64,000 nucleotides of DNA from Phycisphaeraceae bacterium (GTDB taxonomy: Bacteria > Planctomycetota > Phycisphaerae > Phycisphaerales > UBA1924). The notes under the pieces were generated by a model, which worked only from the letters and a program-made list of their open reading frames with translations, did not search any database and had not been told where the DNA came from. How positions within the stretch are numbered: the first letter of the stretch is position 1; the number at the start of each line of letters is the position of its first letter. Where the stretch lies: assembly GCA_019454185.1 (NCBI GenBank), contig CP075368.1:2521649-2585648 (forward strand). Direction: 5' to 3'. This document shows positions 18,687-27,297 of this stretch, piece after piece. Position numbers and translations under genes: made by a program.

Positions 18687-19145
18687 ATGCGCGACCTGCG
18701 ATCAGCCCTTGCTGCCAACCCTCTCCCTGAACGAGCCCCGAGCACCGAGGGCTCGCTGCGGGTCCGCGTCCGATACTGCGAGTGCGACCCGATGGGCGTC
18801 GCCCATCACGGCTCCTACATCCCCTGGCTCGAGATGGCCCGCACCGAGTTACTGCGCTCCAGCGGCGTTTCATACGCCCAGCTCGAAGGAGCAGGCATCT
18901 TCCTCGTCGTCGCCAAACTCTCAGTCGCCTATCGCCGACCGATCCTGTACGACGACGTGATCGAGGTCCGTTGCCGCGTGTCGGGTGGAGGACGCGTCAA
19001 AATCGAGCACGCCTATGAGATCCACATCGTCGAGCGCAACAACACCGCGCTCTCCATCGATGCCGCGGGAGCGAACACAACGCTCGCGTGCGTCGATCGC
19101 GAGGGACGAATCGGCGCGCTGCCGGAATGGTTGATGCCCGTGTAG
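18687..19145 (+). CDS. acyl-CoA thioesterase, hotdog fold (YbgC/4HBT-like)
   Basis: 152 residues from the ATG at 18687; an ATG 48 bases upstream is less likely because the family begins near the later one. The segment VRYCECDPMGVAHHGSYIPWLEMAR carries the 4HBT/YbgC active-site pattern, with Asp34 as the catalytic residue and His40/His41 following. Such enzymes hydrolyse acyl-CoA or acyl-ACP thioesters in the cytoplasm. Substrate is unknown; the YbgC branch sits in tol-pal operons elsewhere, but no tol-pal gene is present here. It is convergent with the ferritin-like gene, five bases apart. Confidence 0.87.
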   Translation: MRDLRSALAANPLPERAPSTEGSLRVRVRYCECDPMGVAHHGSYIPWLEMARTELLRSSGVSYAQLEGAGIFLVVAKLSVAYRRPILYDDVIEVRCRVSGGGRVKIEHAYEIHIVERNNTALSIDAAGANTTLACVDREGRIGALPEWLMPV

Positions 19146-19150
19146 CCGGA

Positions 19151-19582
19151 TCAGGATCGCCAGCCGCGCAGGATGCGCTCGACCTGCTCCATGTGCGAGG
19201 TCTCATCTGCGACCATGTCCTCGAGCTGCACCTGAAGCCCCTTCTGCCCCATCGCCTCGGCCTGGGCCGCTCGCTCGGTGTAGCGAGCCACCGCCGCCTT
19301 CTCAGCCGCGAGCACCGCTTCGAGCATCGCCTTGTTCTCCGACACCTCTGGAACCGGGGCAGCAACCGTCACCGGCACGCCACCCAGCGCGACGATCTTG
19401 TCGGCGAGAAACCTCGCGTGCTCGGTCTCGCCCGCGATCTCGTCGCGAAAGAACTCCGAGAGTTCCCCGCGATTCGGCCCCGTGACCTTCGCGGCATACG
19501 TCAGATACTGGATGACCGCCGAATACTCCGAGGCGAGGTCAGAGTTCAGCAGATCGATCATCTGCTCTCTGGTGAGAGGCAT
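19151..19582 (-). CDS. ferritin-like / bacterioferritin-type diiron protein
   Basis: 143 residues forming a four-helix bundle. The six ferroxidase ligands are visible at nearly the spacing of E. coli bacterioferritin: Glu19, Glu52, His55 (GETEH), Glu94, Glu127 and His130 (DETSH). The Met that binds heme in Bfr, next to Glu51, is replaced by Thr53, so heme binding by that route is not expected. The ATG shares the sequence TGATG with the heme oxygenase stop, so translation is coupled. The likely role is to oxidise and hold iron, including iron freed by the upstream enzyme. Confidence 0.9.
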   Translation of the reverse strand: MPLTREQMIDLLNSDLASEYSAVIQYLTYAAKVTGPNRGELSEFFRDEIAGETEHARFLADKIVALGGVPVTVAAPVPEVSENKAMLEAVLAAEKAAVARYTERAAQAEAMGQKGLQVQLEDMVADETSHMEQVERILRGWRS

Positions 19583-20253
19583 CAGACTTCCTTTCCCACC
19601 GACCTCCAGACAGCGTCGCTCACGTCGATAATGGCCTGGAACATCGAGGCCGCGCCCTCGACGATGCGATCCTGCTCGACGGCGGTGAACACCTGTGCGT
19701 TGAGCGAGGCCTTCCACGATGCCCACGCCTCACGCTGACGCGTGCCGTAGGGATCAAGAGACTTCGTTCCTTCCGCCCCGTCCAACGCGTACACCTTTCT
19801 GATGACGCGCGCAATGAACTGGTTACCGTTGTTCGCGCCCTCGAGCACATAGTGCATGCCGATCGATGCCACCGGATCCGCGGCCGTGCGCGAGCCGATC
19901 AGATCGATCACGGACCGGGTCTCCGCCAGAGGTGCCAACGAGGACGGATCAACGCCGTAGAACGCGAGATCCTCGCGAACGAGCGGCGCCTTCCTCTGCT
20001 CATCGTTCCAGATCGCCGCCACAGCCGGATGCGAACGCGCCGCCCCGGCGACCGCACGCTCCAGCGCCTCGTGAACCAGCAGCATCTGCCCGAGGAATCC
20101 GGCGTACGCCTCCCGCGACAGACGCCCCTGAACAAGCGCCGCCTGCAGAGGAGACTTCTCCGCCCGCGTGTGAAGATCCGCCGTCTCCACCTTCAAGCGG
20201 TCACCGATAGAAGTTGCCACAGAAGAAGCCGCGCCGGGCGTGAACGTTGTCAT
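19582..20253 (-). CDS. heme oxygenase (biliverdin-producing)
   Basis: 223 residues, the usual length. It cleaves heme to biliverdin, CO and Fe2+. LHTRAEKSPLQ holds the proximal heme ligand His28, and MHYVLEGANNGNQFIARVI corresponds to the distal-helix region with its flexible glycines. The ATG at 20253 was preferred over ATGs at 20271 and 20280 because GGAG lies six bases before it and because a promoter/operator ends just upstream. The stop overlaps the ferritin-like start, making a two-gene iron operon. An electron donor (ferredoxin or reductase) is not encoded nearby. Confidence 0.92.
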   Translation of the reverse strand: MTTFTPGAASSVATSIGDRLKVETADLHTRAEKSPLQAALVQGRLSREAYAGFLGQMLLVHEALERAVAGAARSHPAVAAIWNDEQRKAPLVREDLAFYGVDPSSLAPLAETRSVIDLIGSRTAADPVASIGMHYVLEGANNGNQFIARVIRKVYALDGAEGTKSLDPYGTRQREAWASWKASLNAQVFTAVEQDRIVEGAASMFQAIIDVSDAVWRSVGKEV

Positions 20254-20283
20254 GGTCGCTCCGTAAGTCATTCCATCCACAGT

Positions 20284-20298
20284 TGAGACTCAGTCTCA
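20284..20298 (-). promoter_or_regulatory. 15-bp palindromic operator, Fur-box-like
   Basis: TGAGACTCAGTCTCA (7-1-7 perfect inverted repeat) starts one base downstream of the -10 element of the heme oxygenase promoter and so covers the expected transcription start. It matches the 7-1-7 Fur consensus TGATAATNATTATCA at 11 of the 15 positions including the outer TGA/TCA, which fits iron-dependent repression. The binding protein is inferred. Confidence 0.7.
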
Positions 20299-20299
20299 G

Positions 20300-20328
20300 A
20301 TCATAGCCCGCACGGCCTTTGACTCCAA
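20300..20328 (-). promoter_or_regulatory. promoter of the heme oxygenase/ferritin operon
   Basis: On the minus strand TTGGAG (20328-20323) is followed after 17 bases by TATGAT (20305-20300). The spacing is ideal and the -10 matches 5 of 6. The -35 directly abuts the T-rich tail of the upstream gene's terminator. Confidence 0.65.
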
Positions 20329-20361
20329 TAAAGAAGGGTCGCCACCCCGCGGCGGCGACCC
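20329..20361 (-). terminator. rho-independent terminator of the PEP-CTERM-like propeller gene
   Basis: GGGTCGCC (20336-20343) pairs with GGCGACCC (20354-20361) across a 10-base loop; on the minus strand the hairpin is followed by TTCTTTATT. It stands 22 bases past the stop of the gene at 20384. Confidence 0.75.
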
Positions 20362-20383
20362 CCATGTCCGACAAACCAAGCTC

Positions 20384-21448
20384 TCAACCGACCGCACGCC
20401 GGCGACGCACAGACAGCATCCCCCCGAGAGCCAGGAGCGCGAACGCTCCGGGCGCAGGCACGATGTAGAGGTCGCGCGGTGAGACAATCGGATCCGCCGT
20501 CAGAACCGTGTACCCCGTGCCGTCGAGGCGGATCTCGCTGATCAGACCGACGTCCGCCGGGACGTGCTGCTGCACCAGCACAAGCCGGTTCGTGTAGCGG
20601 TTGTACTCGATGCGGGTCGCGTAGTCGATCCCGCTGGCAATCTCCGTGATGCCGAAGCCGCCCGAGAGATCGATCTCGTACACCTTGCCGTTGTCCTTGC
20701 TGGTCATGAAGATCCGACCGGTGTTGGTCGTGGTCAGACCACGCGCATCGAAGATCCCCTCCGCCAGCCCGAGCGAGCCCGCATCGCCGAGGTCAGCAAG
20801 CAGGGACATCGTTCCATTGAGCGCGCCGTCGATCGACAGCCGCCACATCGTCGCCGAGTACAGGTTCCCGGGACCACCGAACGCACCGCCGTTCCCGGCG
20901 ACCACGAGATAGTCATCCGTGCCGTCGGCGATCTTCGTCATCCACACGCCGTCGTAATAGAACGGACGCGAGGCGGGGTCGGGCTCGCTCCACACGGTCG
21001 TGGTCGTGCCGTTCAGATGGTACGCGAGCACACCGTCGAGCGCGGGATCGATCGGGTGACGCCCGGGGTTGTTGATCGACATCAGCACGCCGCGCGCCTT
21101 GTCCCAACGCAGATGGATCGGATTCTGCGAGGGATTGCCCGAAGCAAGCGCGGAGACGCTCGGTGATGCCGCGAAGATGTCGTCGATCTCGAAGATCGAC
21201 GCGCTGGACTCCGTCGGCGGAATCGGACCGTTCGCGACGTACCACTTCCCGTTCCCCGCGCGGGTGATCCCCGCGAGCCGAGTCGTCGGATCCGCGAACG
21301 TGACAAGCGTCGTCAAGGATCCACCCGACAGCACCTTGATGCTGTCGTCCGACTGATTGGTGAAGACGATGTCGCCGTTCACGCCACCGGCAGAGGTCGC
21401 CAACCCCGCCGCAGCGACAACAGCGCCGGCACAGAACCACTTTCTCAT
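20384..21448 (-). CDS. exported beta-propeller-like protein with PEP-CTERM-like sorting tail
   Basis: 354 residues from the ATG at 21448, preceded by AAGG, which begins a signal peptide (MRKWFCAGAVVAAAGLATSA). The body has repeated strands of the type GLTTTNTGRIFMTSKDNGKVYEID and GITRAGNGKWYVANGP, as in NHL/SMP-30-like propellers. The C-terminus is VPAPGAFALLALGGMLSV then RRRR: a PAP motif, a helix and an Arg cluster, a variant PEP-CTERM signal that targets proteins to exosortase-like processing in other bacteria. It has its own terminator. Function beyond being surface-located is unknown. Confidence 0.8.
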   Translation of the reverse strand: MRKWFCAGAVVAAAGLATSAGGVNGDIVFTNQSDDSIKVLSGGSLTTLVTFADPTTRLAGITRAGNGKWYVANGPIPPTESSASIFEIDDIFAASPSVSALASGNPSQNPIHLRWDKARGVLMSINNPGRHPIDPALDGVLAYHLNGTTTTVWSEPDPASRPFYYDGVWMTKIADGTDDYLVVAGNGGAFGGPGNLYSATMWRLSIDGALNGTMSLLADLGDAGSLGLAEGIFDARGLTTTNTGRIFMTSKDNGKVYEIDLSGGFGITEIASGIDYATRIEYNRYTNRLVLVQQHVPADVGLISEIRLDGTGYTVLTADPIVSPRDLYIVPAPGAFALLALGGMLSVRRRRAVG

Positions 21449-21987
21449 GATGCACCTTGCCTCTTGCGCGCTCGGAACAGGTGGGGCGCGTCGTGAGCGC
21501 AGCGACAACGCCCGATTCCGGGCGTTCGGCTGGATGACCTCCGCGCCGAACGTCCGGCGGTTTCGTGGGTCAACGCTCCGTCTTTGTCATCACGCGCAAG
21601 GGTCCTCCCGGCGCGATCTCAGGCCACTCCACCACACAACATAGCCGAGAACCCCCAAAAAACGAGGAATAGTCCGAGAAAACATACTTCACACACCCAC
21701 ACATGCGAACATGACCCCACCGCTCGGCACCTGGTGGCCATCTGACATGCGACGATCCACGATCCGCTCACGGTTATTGGACTCACAACGCGCATTCTCC
21801 GCGCAACCTCGCCGGCACACCCGTGTCCTGCGCCCGCTCAACCGCTTAGCTCGATTTCCGTGGATCCACCCGGCACGCGACAGCATCCGAACGACACCAG
21901 GCGAACGATCTACACGTGCGCCCGCTCGGGCTTGCCTCCACCTCGCCGGCAACCCCGGCTTTGCGACTCCCCGCTCGCGCCTCTTTC
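21449..21987. other. intergenic region, no supported gene
   Basis: This 539-base gap separates the divergent propeller gene and the MFS gene. Open frames here have no family resemblance. CGTTCGGC (21533-21540) and GCCGAACG (21545-21552) form an inverted repeat with a tiny loop that could fold in the propeller gene's leader. An A-rich patch near 21655-21690 may hold promoter elements for either side, but no convincing -35/-10 pair was found. Confidence 0.4.
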
Positions 21988-23337
21988 ATGACCACCACAC
22001 CAGCACACGTCGTAATCCCTGCCGCACCAGCAACCACGCGGGTCTCACTGCGCCTCGGTGCCGTGATCGTCTGCCATGCCATCGTCGATCTCTTCTCCTT
22101 CCTCTTTGTCCCACTCATCACGGTTATCGAGGGACACTTGCGCATGACCCACGAGCAGGGCGCGATGGTCATCGCGCTCGGCTCGATTTGCTCGGGCTTG
22201 ATCCAGCCGACAACCGCGTGGATCTGCGATCGATTCAACACACGCCTCCCCGGTGTGCTTGGGCTCCTCTGCGCAGGATTCGCCGCGCTCCTCGTCGGAC
22301 ACGTTCAGACCTTCGAGCAATTGCTCCTGCTGCAGGTGATCGCGGCCAGCGGCGTCGGCGCTTTCCACCCCGTTGCCGCCGCCGCAACCGGAAAGCTCGG
22401 CGGCTCGCGAAGATCACTCGCCCTCTCCGGCTTCTACATGGCCGGCATGCTGGGCGGCATGTCCGGAAACGTCATGTTCCCGGTCTGGGTGCAGAGCGTG
22501 GGCCAGGGCGATTCCGGCGTCGGACTCCGCTCGCTCGCGTGGGCCATGATCGCAGCGGTCGTCTTCACGGTCGTGCTCCAGATGGCGATCGGTCGCCTCG
22601 ACCACCGCAACCAGCGAGCCCATGGCGAGATCCCGCACCCCAGAATCCCCCACCGCTGGCGATCCGTCTGGCTCCTCTACGCCGGCAACGCGATCCGATT
22701 CACCGTGAACGCCTCCATGATGCTGCTTGTCGCCCGCTGGACCGAGATGGAAGCCGTCACACGCGCGAATGCCATCGACCTGAGCGACGCGCTCCGCGGA
22801 CAGGCCTCGATCCGCAACGGACCGCTGCAGGCATCCATGCAGCTCGGCGCCGGCGCAGCCGCCATGATCGCCGGCGCGTTCATCGCGCACCGACACGAAC
22901 GCCTCTCACTCCTCATCTGCCCGGTGCTCGGAGCCGCTGCCATCGCGGCATTCCCCTTCACCCTCGGCCTGGGCTCTGACAATGCCGCGCTCATCGCGGC
23001 GGGAATCGTCTGCGTCGTCGTGGGTGTCGGCACCGGCGCGCTCGTTCCCATGACCATCGGCATCGCCCAGCGGCTGCTCACCGATCACACATCCCTCGCC
23101 AGCGGGCTCATGCTCGGAGGCGCATGGACTCTCGCCGCCGTCGGCCCGCCGCTCACACAGGTCGTAGTCACCCGGTTCGGATTCCTCGAGGCCTGCCTGA
23201 TCGTCGCGGCACTCACCGCCGCCTCCAGCGGTCTAGCCCTCTGGCTGAGAGTCCCTGACGACGCACCCCCAGGTGCCGGCGCACAGCCCGCCGATCCAAC
23301 GCCCGGCACGCCCCTGCTCTCGCCACGAGCCGAATAA
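21988..23337 (+). CDS. MFS transporter, fosmidomycin-resistance (FSR)-like
   Basis: 449 residues from the ATG at 21988, about twelve predicted membrane helices. The start VSLRLGAVIVCHAIVDLFSFLFVPL and the loop between helices 2 and 3 (ICDRFNTRLPG, a relaxed MFS signature) resemble the fosmidomycin-resistance-protein branch (Fsr). GAFHPVAAAATGKLGG is a hallmark of that branch, which has FHP in helix 4. It would be a proton-driven exporter in the inner membrane; the substrate is unknown. Codon 25 of the longer open frame is used because the upstream part lacks family similarity. It ends 120 bases before the VIT-VWA gene. Confidence 0.85.
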   Translation: MTTTPAHVVIPAAPATTRVSLRLGAVIVCHAIVDLFSFLFVPLITVIEGHLRMTHEQGAMVIALGSICSGLIQPTTAWICDRFNTRLPGVLGLLCAGFAALLVGHVQTFEQLLLLQVIAASGVGAFHPVAAAATGKLGGSRRSLALSGFYMAGMLGGMSGNVMFPVWVQSVGQGDSGVGLRSLAWAMIAAVVFTVVLQMAIGRLDHRNQRAHGEIPHPRIPHRWRSVWLLYAGNAIRFTVNASMMLLVARWTEMEAVTRANAIDLSDALRGQASIRNGPLQASMQLGAGAAAMIAGAFIAHRHERLSLLICPVLGAAAIAAFPFTLGLGSDNAALIAAGIVCVVVGVGTGALVPMTIGIAQRLLTDHTSLASGLMLGGAWTLAAVGPPLTQVVVTRFGFLEACLIVAALTAASSGLALWLRVPDDAPPGAGAQPADPTPGTPLLSPRAE

Positions 23338-23457
23338 AGATCGCATCTCCTCCCGCCAACGGTTACGGAACCGTGACGCCCCAAACGCCGACGGGTGAGT
23401 ATCACCATGGTGTCAGGATCGCCCACTCAGGGCGAGCCGCACCCCGGGAGTCTCACC

Positions 23458-25866
23458 ATGCCCACCCACACAGCACCGACCCGCACGCTCGCTCGACGCA
23501 CCGGATCCATGCGAGCATGGGTCATCGTGTGCGCGGCCGCTCTCGGCACGTGCGCCACTCTCCCCGCCCTCGCCCAGGTCGCGCACGCCGCGCCCGACCA
23601 CGTCAACATCGTCGTGCCCCAGTCGCGCGTGCTCGTCCGCCCCGGCCACACCCAGCCCGTCTCCATCCGCGAGGTCGGCGCGAACGTCTCCATCAGAGAG
23701 CAGGTCGCCTCCACCACGCTCACCATCATCCTCGCGAATGCTTCGGGCTCTCCCCAGGAAGCCCAGATCATCCTGCCCGTCCCCGACGGCTCAACCGTCC
23801 GCTCGTTCGAGATGGAGGGAATGCCCAACGAAGGGCAGGCCCAGATCCTCGCTCGCGACGAGGCCCGGCGCATATACGAAGACATCGTCCGCTCCATGCG
23901 CGACCCCGGCCTCGTCGAGTTCGCCGGGCTGAACCTCATCAAGACCAGCGTCTTCCCCATCGCAGCAGGCGGCACACAAAAAATCCGCCTCACCTACGAG
24001 CAGGTCCTCTCCGCCGACGGCAACCGCGTGGACTATGTCCTCCCTCGCACCGAGTCGCTCGAACGCAGCGGCATCTCATGGTCGATCAAGGTCGATGTCG
24101 CGTCGAAGTCGCCCATCGCCGCGTTCTATTCGCCGAGCCATGAACTCGTGGTGGAACGCAAGGCCCCGGGAGCCGCAACCATCGCCGTCACGACCGCCGC
24201 GGATCCCGGCAGTTTCCGGCTCTCCTACATCACCGAGAAATCACCCGGCAACGGCATCAGCGCATCGCTGATGGCATATCCGGATCCGAAGGTCGCCGAG
24301 CAGGGGGGCTACATGCTCCTCATCGCAGGCGTACCCGAACTCCCCGCCGACCGACCCACACTCAAGCGTGAAGTCACCGTCGTCATCGATCGCTCCGGTT
24401 CCATGCGGGGCGAGAAGATGGACCAGGCCAAGGCCGCCGCGCTGCAGGTCATCGAGGCGCTGGACGATGGCGAGGCCTTCAACATCATCGACTACTCCGA
24501 CACCATCGCCTCCTTCTCCGCCACGCCGGTCGTCAAGAGCCCCGAGACCATCGCCAAGATCCGCGAGTACATCGGGAACATCCGCGCCATGGGCGGCACC
24601 AACATCCACGACGCGCTCGTCGAAGCCCTGCGCCAGCAGCCCGTCGGCGATGCAACAACAACGATCCCGCTCGTCCTCTTCCTCACCGACGGGCTCCCCA
24701 CCGTCGGCGAACGCCGCGAGGTCGCAATCCGCGAGGCCGCCGTCAAGGCCAACGCGCACAAGCGCCGCATCTTCACCTTCGGCGTCGGCGTCGATGTCAA
24801 CGCCCCGCTCCTCTCCGTTCTCGCTCAGAACTCCCGCGCCACCAGCACCTTCGTCCTCCCCAACGAGGACGTCGAAGTGAAGGTCGGCCAGGTCTTCAAG
24901 CGCCTCTCCGGCCCCGTGCTCGCAGAGCCGAAACTCATCGTCATGGGCGAGGACGGCACGAGCGCTCCGGCCGGCGCACTCCGCGACATCCTCCCCTCCG
25001 TGCTCCCCGATCTCTTCGAGGGCGACCAACTCGTTCTCCTCAGCCAGTACACCTCCACCAAGCCCCTGCGCCTCGCGATCGAGGGGAACTACCTCGGAAA
25101 GCCCCGCCGCTTCGAGTTCTCATTCACCTTCGACCACGCAACCACCGCCAACGGCTTCGTCCCCCGGCTCTGGGCCAGCCGCAAGATCGCCGTCCTCATC
25201 GACTCGATCCGCCAGGCCACCGCCGATTCGGGCCTCACCACAAGCAACAGCAGCGTCATCGCGAGCGATCCGAAGATGAAGGAACTCGTGGACGAGATCG
25301 TCCGTCTCTCCACCGAGTTCGGCATCCTCACCGAGTACACCGCCTTCCTCGCCGCAGAGAGCGGCGCAATGGCGGCGGGAAATGATACGAGCGGCTTCTA
25401 CATGGCCGATGGCGATGGCTTTCGCCTGACACCAGGCGCTTCTATCCAGTACAGGTACAACCTTGAACTGCAGGCCGCCGAGTCTCTCGAGAAGCGCGCC
25501 GCGGGCGACCGCGCCGGCGCTGGCGGCGTCAACCAGTCCATCAACCTCGGCAGACAGGTGCAGCAGGCGCGGGTCAACGTCCGCAACGAATGGGTCGATG
25601 CCGACCTCAACGCCGTGCAGACCGCCTCCATCAAGCAGGTCGCCGACCAGACCCTCTACTGCAAGGACGGTGTCTGGATGGACGCTCGCATCTACAACAT
25701 CGCCGAGACCAAGACCTCCCGCACCATCGAGTTCGCCAGTGACGAGTACTTCACACTGGTCTTGCGCCTCGCAAAGGAGGGCCGCCAGGGGATGCTCGCC
25801 GAACGCGCCGACTGCCTCCTCATGGTCGATGCCGAACTCCTCCTCGTCAAAGGCCCCGGCACATAA
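23458..25866 (+). CDS. VIT and VWA domain protein, exported
   Basis: 802 residues from the ATG at 23458, which begins a signal peptide ending PALAQVAHAA. A VIT domain (about 60-185, with ILPVPDGSTVRSFEMEG and DEARRIYEDIV) is followed by a von Willebrand A domain (about 303-470). The MIDAS metal site is complete: D311-x-S313-x-S315, Thr381 in GGTN and Asp411 in LTDGLPT. This is the architecture of inter-alpha-trypsin inhibitor heavy chains. The C-terminal third has no recognised domain. It heads a five-gene same-strand run with a second VWA protein, a DUF4139 protein and a two-component system; an envelope or adhesion role is inferred. Confidence 0.93.
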   Translation: MPTHTAPTRTLARRTGSMRAWVIVCAAALGTCATLPALAQVAHAAPDHVNIVVPQSRVLVRPGHTQPVSIREVGANVSIREQVASTTLTIILANASGSPQEAQIILPVPDGSTVRSFEMEGMPNEGQAQILARDEARRIYEDIVRSMRDPGLVEFAGLNLIKTSVFPIAAGGTQKIRLTYEQVLSADGNRVDYVLPRTESLERSGISWSIKVDVASKSPIAAFYSPSHELVVERKAPGAATIAVTTAADPGSFRLSYITEKSPGNGISASLMAYPDPKVAEQGGYMLLIAGVPELPADRPTLKREVTVVIDRSGSMRGEKMDQAKAAALQVIEALDDGEAFNIIDYSDTIASFSATPVVKSPETIAKIREYIGNIRAMGGTNIHDALVEALRQQPVGDATTTIPLVLFLTDGLPTVGERREVAIREAAVKANAHKRRIFTFGVGVDVNAPLLSVLAQNSRATSTFVLPNEDVEVKVGQVFKRLSGPVLAEPKLIVMGEDGTSAPAGALRDILPSVLPDLFEGDQLVLLSQYTSTKPLRLAIEGNYLGKPRRFEFSFTFDHATTANGFVPRLWASRKIAVLIDSIRQATADSGLTTSNSSVIASDPKMKELVDEIVRLSTEFGILTEYTAFLAAESGAMAAGNDTSGFYMADGDGFRLTPGASIQYRYNLELQAAESLEKRAAGDRAGAGGVNQSINLGRQVQQARVNVRNEWVDADLNAVQTASIKQVADQTLYCKDGVWMDARIYNIAETKTSRTIEFASDEYFTLVLRLAKEGRQGMLAERADCLLMVDAELLLVKGPGT

Positions 25867-25960
25867 CCCCCGCCGCTCACCCTCACTCATCACCAAGCCC
25901 CTCAGTCCTTGCACACCCCTCCCCTCACACACCAGTCTCCACTCACACAGGGAACACACC

Positions 25961-27181
25961 ATGGCACCGCTGATGAATCGCACACCCTCATGGCTCGTCG
26001 CACTGCTCGCCGGCTCCACCCTCTCGATCGGAGCCGCCTCGGCACGCCACACCACTCCCACCACCCCGCCCGCAATCGGCGCGATCACCGCCGATCCCGC
26101 CGCGCCGCAGGATGTCGCCAAAGAATCCATCATCGACGTCGTCTTCGTGCTCGACACCACCGGCTCGATGTCCGGCCTCATCGAGGGCGCCAAGCAGAAG
26201 ATCTGGTCGATCGCCAACACCATCGCAACCGCCCAGCCCCGCCCCGTCATCCGCATGGGACTCGTCGCCTACCGCGACCGGGGCGATGAGTACATCACCA
26301 AGCTCACGCCCCTCACCGAAGACCTCGACACCGTCTACGCCGATCTCATGAAGTTCGTCGCCGCAGGAGGGGGCGATGGCCCCGAGTCCGTCAACCAGGC
26401 GCTCCACGAGGGCGTGATGCTCCAACCCTGGTCCGACGATCACAACGCCCTCAAACTCATCTACCTCGTCGGCGACGCACCACCCCACATGGACTATGAG
26501 CAAGACACCAAGTACGCCGAATCCTGCTCCACCGCCGCAGCCAAGGGCATCATCATCAACACCATCCAGTGCGGCTCCTGGTCCGAGACCACCCCCTACT
26601 GGCAGGAGATCGCACGCCTCTCAGAGGGCGAGTACTTCGCCATCCAGCAGGATGGAGGCGTCACCGTCGTTGCCACACCCTTCGACGCCGAACTCGCAGC
26701 ATTGGGCGCGAATCTCGCCGCCACCGCATGCGGCTGGGGAGACGAGGACGCCCAGATGCGCGCCGCAGAGAAGACGGAAGCCGGGCGCGACATCGCCGCC
26801 GTCGCGCCCGCAGCGGCCCAGGCCGCCCGCGCCGCGTACTTCGTCTCCGCCGCCGGAAAGACCTCCGCCCTCGGCGAGCAGGAACTCGTCGACGACGTGA
26901 GATCCGGACGAGTAAGACTCGACGAGATCCCGAGCGAACAACTCCCCGAAGCGTTCAAAGGACTGACGCTCGCCCAGCAACAAGAGAAGATCGACCGGAT
27001 CGCCGCGGAGCGCGAGAAGCTCCAGCAGCGCATCACCGAACTCTCGCAGCAGCGTGATGAATACCTCAAGCAGGAGCTGGCCCGGCTCGGCGCAGAGTCG
27101 AAGGACAGTTTCGACGCCAAAGTGACCGACTGCCTCCGCGAGCAGGCACAGCGCAAGGGCATCACCTACGACAAGAAGTAA
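25961..27181 (+). CDS. exported VWA domain protein with C-terminal coiled coil
   Basis: 406 residues. Signal peptide to about residue 28 (ending GAASARH). The VWA domain starts at ESIIDVVFVLDTTGSM: Asp65, Thr67 and Ser69 form the MIDAS core, with Asp139 in GGGDGPES and Asp172 in VGDAPPH as further candidate ligands. This pattern belongs to the LDTTGSM branch common in bacterial secreted proteins. Residues about 330-385 are strongly charged and heptad-like (EKIDRIAAEREKLQQRITEL), a likely coiled coil. It begins 95 bases after the VIT-VWA gene, with only a weak GGGA upstream of the ATG. Confidence 0.9.
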   Translation: MAPLMNRTPSWLVALLAGSTLSIGAASARHTTPTTPPAIGAITADPAAPQDVAKESIIDVVFVLDTTGSMSGLIEGAKQKIWSIANTIATAQPRPVIRMGLVAYRDRGDEYITKLTPLTEDLDTVYADLMKFVAAGGGDGPESVNQALHEGVMLQPWSDDHNALKLIYLVGDAPPHMDYEQDTKYAESCSTAAAKGIIINTIQCGSWSETTPYWQEIARLSEGEYFAIQQDGGVTVVATPFDAELAALGANLAATACGWGDEDAQMRAAEKTEAGRDIAAVAPAAAQAARAAYFVSAAGKTSALGEQELVDDVRSGRVRLDEIPSEQLPEAFKGLTLAQQQEKIDRIAAEREKLQQRITELSQQRDEYLKQELARLGAESKDSFDAKVTDCLREQAQRKGITYDKK

Positions 27182-27297
27182 CCCGCGACACCGACCGGGG
27201 ACGCGCCCGCCCGCGGAAACGTCGGCGGTCGCTTTGGGTCCAACAATCAGCCAACACGCGCGGCTCCCAGCACAAGCCGCGCCACGAGGGGATACAC

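Noticed and set aside
21689..21987. Short frames in the gap before the MFS gene
   Set aside because: No ribosome binding site, no family resemblance and composition of shadow frames.
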